Made by a program: the position numbers and the translations under genes
DNA from: Baylisascaris procyonis
Taxonomy: Eukaryota > Nematoda > Chromadorea > Rhabditida > Ascarididae
Assembly (NCBI GenBank): GCA_037389465.1
Contig: JAZARR010000078.1
Coordinates: 1,922,001-1,986,000, forward strand
DNA: 64,000 nt
Direction of reading: 5' to 3'
Part shown: piece by piece, positions 42,801 to 54,262 of the stretch
How the letters are laid out: each line of letters starts with the position of its first letter
How positions within the stretch are numbered: the first letter of the stretch is position 1
The notes under the pieces: generated by a model
Databases searched by the model: none
Told to the model about the DNA's origin: nothing
What the model saw: only the letters and a program-made list of their open reading frames with translations

Positions 42801-44074
42801 AAATTCCTAAGGTTTCGGTCCAAGGGATCGAGATTTTCAAGGAAAGCCTTCGCAAAGCACACAGCACATAGTGATTCGGCAACCCTAGACTCTTGCCATC
42901 GCACGTTATTTCCAACGTCAGGAAGTCTTACTGGTTATTAGAAAGATCAGCGGAAGACAAACATCAGTTCACCTACAAATTTCTCGAAATCAAGTAACCG
43001 AATATGACTATCCGTGCTTACTCGTTGCTCAAAAATAAAAGTTTCAGTGAAGACACAGACAAAGAAGAATAAACTTTATTGACCATGAAAATAAAACGAT
43101 TAAAACGACTTGCTCAGTGTGAAGAAACGGACAAAATCACAGGACACATTGCCGAACGAACAAAAAACAGAGATTAGAGGATGAAAAGATTTCGTTGAAT
43201 GCTTCGCATTACAACAAAACCGAAACTTGCAAAAAGTGAAAGTGAAATCAAACGACCAAATAAGGTCCAAGAATATTCGCAGAACAGTAAGCTTTTGAAA
43301 AAAATTTTAAGATACGACTTCAGATATCAGTTAGTAAAACCATATATAATATTACAGATCGGATATTACAGATAGACAGAGAACTTATAAGTTCAAAAAC
43401 ACTGGATTAAAAACAACATTAAATAGCATCTCGACGCATAAATAGTAACAAGAAGACAAAATTAGCATGTAAGCAGTGGCTGATTTGCATAAACAGAACA
43501 CGCCGATATAACTTTCAGCTAATTTATTTCGTTACTTAGACGCAAAACTCTACTTGCGAACGAGAACTAACAAAGATAAAAAAATTCGCGGAACCATCAA
43601 AATCTTCCCGATTGCACTCTCGGTCCCCCTCTTTAAAACATAGTCAATTCCTGCTTTTTATAACCAACTTCCCTGCACATTCGCACGAATTTCCAATTTT
43701 AACAAAAAAAGACCTTTTCTGAACTCAACTGCGATAAATTCAGCAATAGAATTGGCTCTTCAAAAGTTTCCTCGAACACTCCCTATTCTAACCTTTGTTG
43801 GTTATACAGCATCACTTTAGTAGCATATCATTCATAGACACAAAGCAAAAATGTCATAAGTGCAGGTTTTGTATGCAAAAACAGCCATTTCATAGCATGC
43901 GATCGCAACGTCAATTTTGAAATGAGATGTGAATAAAGTATGCATGCGGAGATTAGAAAGCAAAGAGGCTTAAATAAAAAAATTCGTTGCAAACCAGTTA
44001 CGAGTGATGTGTTAGGTGGGTTTATGCTAAAGAACATCGAAATAGAGAAACTTTAAGAAAATAAATAGAAAGAT

Positions 44075-44284
44075 ATGAATCTGTGCGGGACGAAACGAAG
44101 TGCGATATCGAGAAGCCCACCTTTAAAGATTACTGCTACCAGTGGCCCAATTCCATCCATGTTTCCTCAGGCTGAGGGTAATAGGTTTGCTCAACGTAAC
44201 TGTTTGGCAGCAGTAAACGATACAATAAACGCACTGGATTTACATGCTTCGAATCAACAACCTGGCAGTGTAAATTTTGCGTGA
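44075..44284 (+). CDS. Hypothetical 69-aa ORF, unrecognised
   Basis: The ORF starts at an ATG preceded in frame by TAG 9 nt upstream and ends at TGA. Its base composition is visibly richer in G and C than the flanks. The peptide is hydrophilic (begins MNLCGTKRSAISRSPPLKI; later LDLHASNQQPGSVNF), with no membrane segment or domain I know. A GTAATA donor-like site after GCTGAGG (near 44179) would allow it to be a first exon. It lies just beyond the NF-YA 3' end in convergent orientation. It may be a small gene, an exon or chance. Confidence 0.25.
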   Translation: MNLCGTKRSAISRSPPLKITATSGPIPSMFPQAEGNRFAQRNCLAAVNDTINALDLHASNQQPGSVNFA

Positions 44285-44484
44285 AACCCAACACAGCCTT
44301 AAAAGCACAGCGAATAACGCTCTATAGTTTTTAAAAGAACATATTGCCAGCTTGACTCCCTCCACCTCCCCCTCCTTTCCTTATATGGTGAGAAAATGGG
44401 AGGTGATTAAAAGCTTTATGCGGATCTTTTCATTGCAACGAGCCGACTTCTTCAGCTTCACTTTTCCAAACAATCAAAAATCTA

Positions 44485-44490
44485 TTTATT
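44485..44490 (-). terminator. AATAAA polyadenylation signal of NF-YA
   Basis: TTTATT on the plus strand gives AATAAA on the minus strand about 100 nt beyond the NF-YA stop codon, a usual distance for a short nematode 3' UTR. Confidence 0.5.
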
Positions 44491-44591
44491 GTCTAGAATC
44501 AAACACTAGCGCATTACCTTTACCTGAGAAGAATAATGTCTTCTACATGGAAGTGCTGGATATGGACCTCTTAGTCTTCTATCATATACCT

Positions 44592-45896
44592 TTAATCCCG
44601 AACCACATAACCGTGACATTTGCCCTCTCTCTCAACACCGGAGGCTTCGAAAGCACCTCCCTCTTGAGTTCCATTGCCCAAGTCTGCATTGTGGCTCATC
44701 TTTGATCGCTGCACCACCGCACCAGTACCAGTCGCAGTCATACTTCGATCAAGATACGCCGGGCGGAACACGGTTCGGATCTGTTCGGTTAGTCTTTGTG
44801 GAGACTTCAAAGTGCCATTTCGTGACCCTCTATCAAATTTACCGCCCTCTCCACGCACTCGCGTCAGTGCATGCTTGTGCCGCGATTCGTGCAGATATTT
44901 CTTAAAAGTGCTATATAAGCGAGGCGCAGGCAAACAAGTACACTGAGGAGGACAAATCAGAGTCATATCCCTAAAAATGCACCCGTCATCAAAAAACTTC
45001 TAGTCACCTGCCAATAAGTCCAACGCTCTTTGCGCTTACTATCACATATAACTGCAACGCATTTATCTGCATTGCTTCGCTCAGAGAACTCGCTGTTTGA
45101 AATCTTACCTGCTTCCTTTAAAACTTCTGCTGAATCGCAATGAAGCGATCCCATTACAGATTATTGCAAAGCCGTATTCCCTCTAGAACGGTGACAGTGA
45201 CACCTGCGGTTGAAATGTACGGATAAAGTTGTGCGCACGTATTATTTGCGTAGAAACTTCTTCGAAACTTCTAACAGTTTGTGTGATGGTTATGAGAAAT
45301 ACTAGCACAAAGCAAAGACATCGCCCCCTGCAACCAATACAGCATTTCGTCATCACCCAACTGCCTTCCAGTGTATCTGAATGTGGGACACGGCGCACGA
45401 GGCTCACGCCATCGCTGAAGATAGCCTTGCTAATATACCTTCGATCAAGCACAGCTTTGCAACTCTTTTGAAACTTGTATGAATCTATCCACAAAGTTTT
45501 CTGAGGAGACAGCAATGAGCAGAAGACATTTACCATATTAGTCACCTTGCCTAATAGATGGAACAACTATGATCTACCCGCAGCAACGCTAACGGAGTAT
45601 ACCGCGATCCAAAAAGACCGTTCTTTAACACGACTGCACCGCTGATATACGAAATCAACAAGATGTTCAACGCTGATGCTCCTATCATTTAACGATAAAG
45701 AATGCACGAAGACTCGAGTGCGGTGCGCTCCAGCTCCTTATATACAGCAAGAACTTAAAACCTGCATGTGGGTGGGAATAATTCACATCCTAAAAAAAAG
45801 CAACAAACCCTTCGCTCCTTGGGTATTCTCCCTTCGCTCTCCATTTTTGCTCTCGCCGCACGCCTTTTCATAATCCTGAAACAATGTGAAATAAAC

Positions 45897-45964
<68 letters not shown>

Positions 45965-48900
45965 ATATACTGCTCTAGTTCGCTGATATATCGAAAAGAC
46001 CACGAACTCTACATGCCTTCTTCTATAGCCGACTAAAATAAATTCAGACCAGATCTCGCTAAATTAACTGATAAGCGGCTGAAACCAACGTAGGGCTAAA
46101 AATCGGTGCAGCTAAAATTTTTGGTGGAATATATCAATCCAATTATGAAAATGTTAGATGCGAAGTGAAAAAATTACGAGCGAAATGAAAAAATTACGAC
46201 ACACTGCAATACTATTTTCTACTGATTTAATTCAGGAAAACTTACAAAAAAAAAAAAAAAAACTACCATAAATTTATTAAAGGAAACTTTTTCACCACAA
46301 AAAAGCCCAGAACTTTTTTAACCGTTCGTTGCCAGATACAGTTCGATTTCGCGCAAAATGCATAAAATGAAAACAATCTTAATATAGGAATGATTCTCCC
46401 GTCAACAACCAAGCACACAAGGCACGAACCTGTGGTACTGTTTAGCGTTAACGTAAAGCGGCTCTTCGTCTGGTCTCGGTGCTAAAGAAGGTGATTGACT
46501 ACTCAGTTGCAGAACAAACTGATGCGAAGAACTCGATGACGGTTGCTGCAATAATTGAAACAAACGTGTATGATAACTACAACTTGCACGATGAGAAGTG
46601 CCAGCCGATGACTAAAAAACGATGTGGCATAACCAATGCTTGTGTGTGAGTTCTTCTCGAATGAAAGCAGTGTGCAACCAAGCTGCACAATAAAATACGT
46701 GATGTAATGTAGTATGATGGACATCGGAAATTTTCAGATAGACATGACATCAAAAATTTAAAAAAAAAAAATAAAAAATAAAATAAAATAAAAATGCCGA
46801 GAAGAACTAGACAAATTCATGAGATCGAGAAAATTTGTGTACTAGCAAGGAACTTATGGGATCTGTCACTTCTCTTCCGACGATAGTGCAGTTAGCAGTA
46901 AAAGTTGAATAAGTTCACATCGACTTCAGTAGTAGGATTTGACAAAGTAAACATCGACTATGTTCACAGCTACTGAATTTTCGTGAGAATATAAAATAAT
47001 GCATAGGAAAGCAAGAAAGTCTCAATCGTTATGTACCATGTATCTGACAGAAATTCAGGGCAAAACTTCGGCAGTTCGAACGATGGGTTTGGTTCAGCAC
47101 CTTAACTGGAATGGTTAGTTATACTAGCGTTGTAGGCGGTTGTTGTCTGCTATGGCACGTGCGGTGTATAAGCCCGAAAGTGGCTCACCATCACCTTTGC
47201 CCTCTCATACTGATTTAAGTTTTTCCCAGAACAAGCAATCAACACTCATAATCAAAATGATCTTCAATCAATGTTGTGAGTGGCAACTATCCTTCACTCA
47301 CCGAATCAGGTGAATATGGAAAACGACTACCACACCCTTCACAACGTAGGTATGGAGGGGAATGTAGCATTAAAAACGATCCATCTACAACCCAAAAGCA
47401 CACTCCCCTCTTCTCCTACACTCGTTAATTAGGGAAGAGAAACCAGTCACATACTCAAGGATTTTCAGGAAATAAGCTGCGATTTGAGATTAGGAGACGG
47501 CGAAAAAGAAACAGAAACCCCGAAAATTTCGAATGAAATCGTCGAAAGCGAAAAAAACTTTGAAGCTTTCCAGATGAGTCAACCTTCATTTTCAGTGAGC
47601 AAATATTATCTGCTGGTAGTTTGCTAGCTGAGAAAAAAAGTTTGGCCGAAACAACGAGCAGCAAAAACTTTTGAAAATTACAGCGCTCGAAGTGACTAAT
47701 GAAAGAAGAAGAAAGCAAAACGAACCTGGCTCAATACTTGCACCACATTGGAAACATCAACTTCTTTCGGGCCTGAAAGAATTCTCACAAAACTTGATGC
47801 AGCTAATATGCAGCTAATATGCTCCATTATGGTCTTGTATGAATCGCCAAATACGCTTAGTGCGGTCATCTAAAGAGAACAGTTCCGAACATTCACTGTT
47901 GCTGCGATGCGAAAACTAATAAACGCAATGACAGTTGAAAAATGCGTGCGCATACATTCAAATGAACTCCTAAAGAAATGAGCAAATCTTCGAAAAATGG
48001 AAAAAATATAGAGGATGCATGAGATCGCCGGAAAGTAGCGAATTACGCCATTCAAAAATAAGATTTAATAACACCATCGCGCTAATGTAGTCATAAAGCA
48101 ATCAAGCAGTTGCATAACGATTATCAGAGTACAGTTCCTGTGGGAAAAAAACTTACATTCCAATGCCCTTTGTAGAAATTAAATAAGTACGGTCATTTCA
48201 TTTTCAAATTTTTGCGGCATAACCACTTTCAAGAGGTGATCAAGAGTGTAAAAAAAGCACGGAAAACAGTAAGCTGGTCACTGTGAATAGATTAGCTGGA
48301 GTTACTATACCCCCATCCTTCCTCCACCCTTCTCTTTTCTATCAAGTTTTCTACGATCCTGTGAGAAATTCAACGCTATAAAATACGAAGGCATACGGAT
48401 TGACAAAGTTGTTGTTAAAGCGTGTTTCTGCCCTAAAAAGGGCAATTTTTATATGTTCTTTAATAACAATAGAAAGATGCAATAAAGCATAAAAATAAAT
48501 GCAGAACATTTTCTGTGTCGCATAAACAAAAAGGTGCCAAAAATCAAACAGAAGCAACAAGAAGAGTGCAAAATATACCAGGGTAGACGAACTGATTTGT
48601 GCCTTGTGAAGATGATGCACGCTCCTGTAAATCAACTGTCGACGATTGTTGCACTGGGATAAACGAATCGTTAAGGTTAATGACCTGTATGCCGCCGGAT
48701 GTCTGAGTCCCTTGAACCACCTAAAACAGTTTTAAATTTTTTAAACTGGAGTCCCTTTAATTCCCACATTATCCAAAAGTTTCTTTTCTTTATGCCATGA
48801 TGAATAAGAAAGTATTTTTACTGGAAATGATCACAACTACCCTGCAAATCAGAAAAAGAGGAAAAGCCAACTGCTGTCGTAAAGCAAACTCAGCAGTAAA

Positions 48901-51900
48901 TTTCACATTAGGTTGGACGCAATCAATATCCCATACGGAACTTCCACATGCGTTAGCAACTCGACGACCACGGACCCATTGAAGCAAGCTTCAAACAGCG
49001 ACTGAACCTCATTGACTAACAATTAATTTCTCTGAACTTTCATACATCTGCCTAAATGGGGTGCTACCAATGAAATGAAAAACAAATGAGAGGAATTATG
49101 CCACTGAAAATTCCTTCAAATCGAACGACTTAATCTTCATGCACCCTTAGATTCAACGTAACTGTTGCTAGGAAGCTAGAACAACAGACAAAAATTTCGT
49201 TTTAAAGGCGACGAATTCAAAACTGTTTCACTTGCAACCAACTAGACATGACGGTCGCTGTCTATTGTTAGGCAACGAAGCTTCCCTGGGAAATTTCTAA
49301 GTCCAGGAACCTTTAAATCTTAAGGTTCGCTGCAGGTGATGAAAGACATTCGATTTCATTTCGAACTTACAAGTGTTTTGCTAACCATTACGGGAGGAAG
49401 CGAGGAAAAGACCATCAAGTGAGCACGCCACATATGTGCACATGTCTTCACTAACCCATTCCCTCCCCGCGTGTTGCTTTTCAGATTGTGGGAGCTGCTA
49501 AAATTTCAAATCGTATTTTCTTGCCAACTATGTGCTCTCAGCGAAAGTAAACCTGAAAGTGAATCCCTGAGCTCCAGTCCTATACACTGAGACCACTCAA
49601 GGCGCAAAATGATAACCCCACTAAACTGCGAACATTGGGAGAAATCAGGCTATAGTAAGGTTGGGTTCTGTCGCCAGGAAGCCATACTTTCTTCCGCACA
49701 CGTTTTTCCTCCTTTTCTGTTTCAAACAATATTTGCAACAATTTACTTGTTGTTTTTGAAACCCAACTATACGTCTCCTACACCTCCCTCTAGAACTGAA
49801 GCAGCACTAGAAAAGCTCATTAATGAATACAAAACCACTAAGACTCTTCAACTAAAGCCCACCCATCCACCCCCCCCCCCACTGGGCTTATTCGACATGC
49901 TCCTTCATATTCTCGCACTATCAACAAGATAACATCAATCATTCTCCCAATTCCGGGATCAGCAGCACTAATATCAAATAAATCTTACAATAACGTGGCC
50001 AGATTTAAGATAAAAATAAAAGGAATGCGCGAAATATCCCTCAAAGATTTACTAACGAATAGCACTATGGTACAACTCTCTCACTTGCCCTCTTCTACAT
50101 AAGCATTTCAGAGATCACCGAAATTAACCAGTGGACCAAGTAACAACAAGCTTTGAAATATTAGAAGCGGAAGCAACTTAGAAACAAACGAATCCTAGAT
50201 AATAACGCAAAGATCATCGCTTAGAGAGAGACCTGAAGAGCGGCACCATTAAGGTGGATGGCTTGCTGTGATCCGGGTAAGAGGATGAACGATTTTCCCA
50301 CATCCTGTTGTGAAATTTCTGCATCGCCTCCCACACTGACGAACTGAACTTGACATGGCTGATACTGAAAAAAAAAAAACGCTGAATTTTAGTAGTCCTG
50401 ACGGCATGCACTCAAGTGAAGCTCAGTGATGCAAACCAAAGATAATATTTTCTTATCTAACAAGAATTTCCTGTTTGAATAGAGCACATGATCTTCAGCT
50501 TTTGAGATGGGTCGTTTCTGGTTGGCTGATTTCAGTGAGGCAACTCCTAAAATGATCACATAAATAGAAGCCATCGGATTTCTATTTTGCGTGAACTTAG
50601 ATCGGTGGGCTGTCAAATTTTAACAAGCAAAAGAAGCCGAAATGATAACAAAGCCTTTGCACAACGGCAACTATTTTGTGAAAAAAAAAGAAAAAAAAAA
50701 CAAGCAGCAGAACTTTTCACCGTCTTCTAAGTTGGGAAAACCGAAGAAACATTCAAATAAAGAAACTTAATTCCTCCACTATTAAGCTGCCGAGATACTA
50801 TAAACATATTATGCTAGATTCCAGTGCGAGCCAATTAAATACAACTATGTAGCCATTTGGGAGCAAAAAGCCAACTGAGCGAAAGAAATCATCATAGAAG
50901 AAATGAAGATAGATTAGCAACGAATTGTGGTTGGTTTTCAACCCTTCAATACTAGTGGCATTCGACCGTTTGCCTCAGTGTAAAAAGTTGGTTTTCTTCA
51001 AGAGAATCGAGATGGAGGTTGTCAACATTTTGACCACAATCATCCTCAATACAACCAACTCAATAAACAAAGCTTCATTTTTTACAGTTTCTAAACACAC
51101 AACTAACTCATTCGCCTTTAAAATGCAGTTTATATGGGACAACAATTTCCTCAGGCTGAAAAATGTCAGTGTTATTTTACGTTATGAAGAGCGTTCATAA
51201 AAAACAGAGGACGTAGTAATATTGCCAATAGCGGGCTTGAAAAGTAGCATACGATTGCAAAATTGCAATGACACGTTTACTTGATTATGGTTAGTAGAAG
51301 AGGGTTGATTTGCAGTCGTCAGAACGTATTGTTGTTGCTGCCTTTCACTATTCCTGAAAAAAAAAAAAAAAAAAACAAACTATTAGGCTATCGAGGAGTA
51401 GAGCATTAGGTGGTGATGAAAAGCTAGCCTACTTAACCTGGTGGTTCAATTAATTAACACTGATTAAGCTTTCAGCGAGTGATATATAAGAGACAGGACC
51501 TTTGTCAATTAGCGCTCGAGTTGCTACCAATCGTTACCTACCTGGATCGGTCCCCGACAGTGCTGCGGGTACCTGTATTCGTGAAAGAATTCCATCCAAA
51601 ATTTTCCAACTTTCTCAGCTTAAGCTCAAAAATGTTGACAGCAACCATTTATCAAAAATATCAGTGAGATGATGATATGTGTGCTAGACAGCGCTATAAA
51701 AAGGTGCGTCAACTCTGTTTGAGAAGAACAAAGGAAAAAAAATCGGGAAAGCTTTCAACAGTTGTGCTTTTCATACGACACATTAGTGAATTCTTCAAGC
51801 ACCACTCATCAAAGCGCTCATTTAATACGTCAGGCGGGTATCGAGAGGTCTTTGAGCACACCTGAAGGATGTTTACTAGAGTGCAACGCTCACTGATCGT

Positions 51901-54224
51901 TATAGGACATTCATGAAGAAGTTTACTTCAATAACGTTCCCACCATCTGTCTTATTCCTCTGTGCAAGTAGACTCATTTGTTTACGAATAATCCTTTGCT
52001 TCCGCCACTTTCAAAAAGTGAAAGGAAACAATGCCCGCTTTTCTTCAGGTTAAGCCCGGACTTCGGGCGTTTTGTTCTACTAAACGGTCAGTAAGTGTGT
52101 GAACTAAAACCCGTGAAAGAAGAGATACATACGTCGCAATTAATTCATATATACTGGCGGGGGGTGGGGAGAGGGGAATATACAAAGAAAATCGCCAAGT
52201 GGATAGCGCTTCAAGCGAATAAAGTGTGAAATTCTGTTCCCCTCTCCCTTTTGTAGATTTCGTTTTATCTTATCCATTTGTAAAAAGTGGCCCAGGAATC
52301 CATAACTTTATAAATGTTCACTTTAGCTGCACATCTCAAGCTTCCGTGTCTGACCAACTTCAACGTTATGATTCCAGACGCCTAATTTAACAGATATACT
52401 AATAATGCCTTTAATAGAAACTTTGACCATTTTTAAGAATGAGAGAATGGTGGTCAATATCAAAAGGAATGTGACAAAATTTTACTAAGATTGAAAATCT
52501 AAAGCTTGGCTTTGAAACAATAGCGATCAGTACTTCAGCCGTCTGCGAATAGGTTAGAGAGCAAGGCATTTTTTTCCTCACTTCGATTCTAAAAAAAGAA
52601 CGAAATGTTAGGGAAATATAGTTCCCTCCCCTCCCCCTCTAACCCCCCCCCCCTCCCTTGGCTTGTAAAGCTATACAGCACTGCTTGTCCCCCATAAATA
52701 ACACCGCGATAGTTTTCGGTATTTAAGCGAAAGAAATATCATCAACAGCAACAAGTGAAATCCATCAAATCAATCCATATGAAACACCATCGTACAACGA
52801 ATAAACATGCAATTTAGGTGCAACGCACCATTCTAATAAACACACAGCCTCAAAAAAATGACCAATCTCGACAATCTTTGAAACTTAGTTTCAACTTTTG
52901 TGAACACCCGACTGTACGAGCCCCAAATTGGACCCCGCCTACTGATCCGCGTGTTCCACTTACATCTTATTGGTGGAAGAGCGCACGCAAGTTGGCTGAT
53001 TGGCCGACACCATGCAGCCAGTCCAATCACGATCGATCGAGCCCACCCGCAAACATTTAGCAAGGCAGCCACGCCTTCGAACCGCAACGCTACGCATCTA
53101 CCAACGCGCCAATTCCAAATTCACTGCAGCTCTATCGCAAACAATCGTTGTGAGATACGGAATGAAACATGCAGCTCTATAGTTGCGCAATGTTAGTACC
53201 CTTCCCAGTACCGCATGAACATCCGCATTAACGCTTATATCAGCCTACTACTATATACATTAACAATATTTACTACTGTTGTCACCAGCAGTACTTACAT
53301 GCTGCTATTACTGTTACATATTATCATCATTAGTGACAGCTATATACCATCTTTTCTACTGCTTACCGTACTATTACAATTTAATGACAAATCTTGGTTG
53401 CTTACTATCACCATTTGTTATGTCTAGTGTGATGTGCTACTGCGTTCACTACTCTCAACTATTGCTAAGAGTAATCTTAGTAATGATGTATTTTAAAATT
53501 AGTACTACTTATATCAATTACAATCAGATATGCCGTATAGTAGTGAAATTGCGCTCTTGTCCAAATATCTGACGCCCACTTTTAAGACATTTTATTTACT
53601 CAACGAAAACTCCAGAAAATATTTGAAATGATAAAAGGAAAAAATTATCATTGTGTTGGTAGAAATTGCCCATTGGGGTCATTATAAAGTAGCGTCTAGG
53701 GCACTCGATTTGCCTGTCATACCTTGGATAGTCCAATGCTGATTCTTTACGAAATCACGATCCAGTGACTTCCTGTACTAAGTACTACTTCGTGCACTGT
53801 TTTTAAAACATTTTCATTGGCTCCCGAATTAGAACTACCTGATAAACACGAATGCCACCACACGAGTAGCGCAGACACCCACGTCCCCCAAAACGTGTTT
53901 CGTAAATACAAATAAGCTGAAACGTACAACGGATTGAATTTCAAGAAAATTGGGTGTACGTAAAAGATTTTTCAACCATTTCGGTGGAATAGCCTATAGA
54001 TGGAGACTTACCCCTCTTAAAGTTCAGCAAGAGATTTCTAAATTCACCCTTTCATGCATCGATATAAACGTCTCTCTTCATTATCCCACTACTCAGCTCG
54101 AACTTAAAAAAAAAGTTGCTTTGTTAAGTGCAGTTTAAGTTTTATTGGTGTAGCATATGCAACTTTTAGCATTTAATCAAATACATTGGTATATCATGTA
54201 CCTCTTGTGTGAACTACTATCCAT
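44592..54224 (-). CDS. nfya-1: NF-YA, CCAAT-binding subunit of NF-Y, 8 exons
   Basis: Exons on the minus strand: 54224-54202, 51353-51281, 50364-50233, 48720-48579, 47772-47726, 46545-46430, 45875-45809 and 44900-44592 (stop TAA). They join in phase to 909 nt (302 aa). The N-terminal part is Gln/Ser-rich, as in NF-YA activation domains. The conserved core is split over the last three exons: EEPLYVNAKQYHR (aa 166-178), IMKRRAARAKMESEGRIPKE followed by RR (aa 179-200), and KYLHESRHKHALTRVRGEGG with KF (aa 201-222). The first half binds the NF-YB/NF-YC dimer; the second half reads CCAAT in the minor groove, and its His and Arg residues are kept. The stretch after HKHA reads LTRVRGEGGKF where most animals have a MARKRGEGGRF-like sequence. 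About 80 residues of unrecognised tail follow. Nematodes can carry more than one NF-YA paralogue, so the exact symbol is provisional. The two small 5' exons are less certain than the core. Confidence 0.96.
45899..45969. repeat. (AT)n microsatellite next to an NF-YA splice acceptor
   Basis: About fifty bases of pure AT units followed by ATGTATATATGTATATATAC. In the NF-YA sense it sits only 23 nt upstream of the acceptor of exon 7, where the branch point would normally lie. Confidence 0.95.
46160..46199 (+). repeat. 20-bp tandem duplication in NF-YA intron 6
   Basis: GCGAAGTGAAAAAATTACGA (46160-46179) is followed directly by a copy with one A/G difference (46180-46199). Confidence 0.9.
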
Positions 54225-54251
54225 CTTGGATGCCTTCACTCTTTGCTGTGA

Positions 54252-54262
54252 CTGAAAAGAGC
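54252..54262 (-). promoter_or_regulatory. Probable spliced-leader trans-splice acceptor of NF-YA
   Basis: On the minus strand TCTTTTCAG ends at 54252, 27 nt before the start ATG at 54224. No exon further upstream joins to it. This is the usual arrangement for an SL-trans-spliced nematode mRNA, but it could also be a cis acceptor for a non-coding first exon. Confidence 0.5.

Larger units (their letters stand above)
20287..44484. other. Long interval with no gene that can be defended
   Basis: About 24 kb between the wolframin stop and the NF-YA 3' end. Many ORFs of 60-145 codons exist on both strands, but none shows a family signature together with good splice edges. Visible contents are a (TA)n microsatellite near 28.74 kb, poly-A and poly-T runs (for example 37221-37239 and 39777-39802) and C-rich tracts (21.05, 27.25, 28.02, 30.2, 36.25 and 42.59 kb). 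GC-richer islands lie at 31.4, 33.1-33.6 and 36.75-36.95 kb, and a 19-bp tandem duplication (34532-34571) and a tRNA-like relic (38.86 kb) are also present. Genes with very small exons or long introns could be hidden here. Confidence 0.5.
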
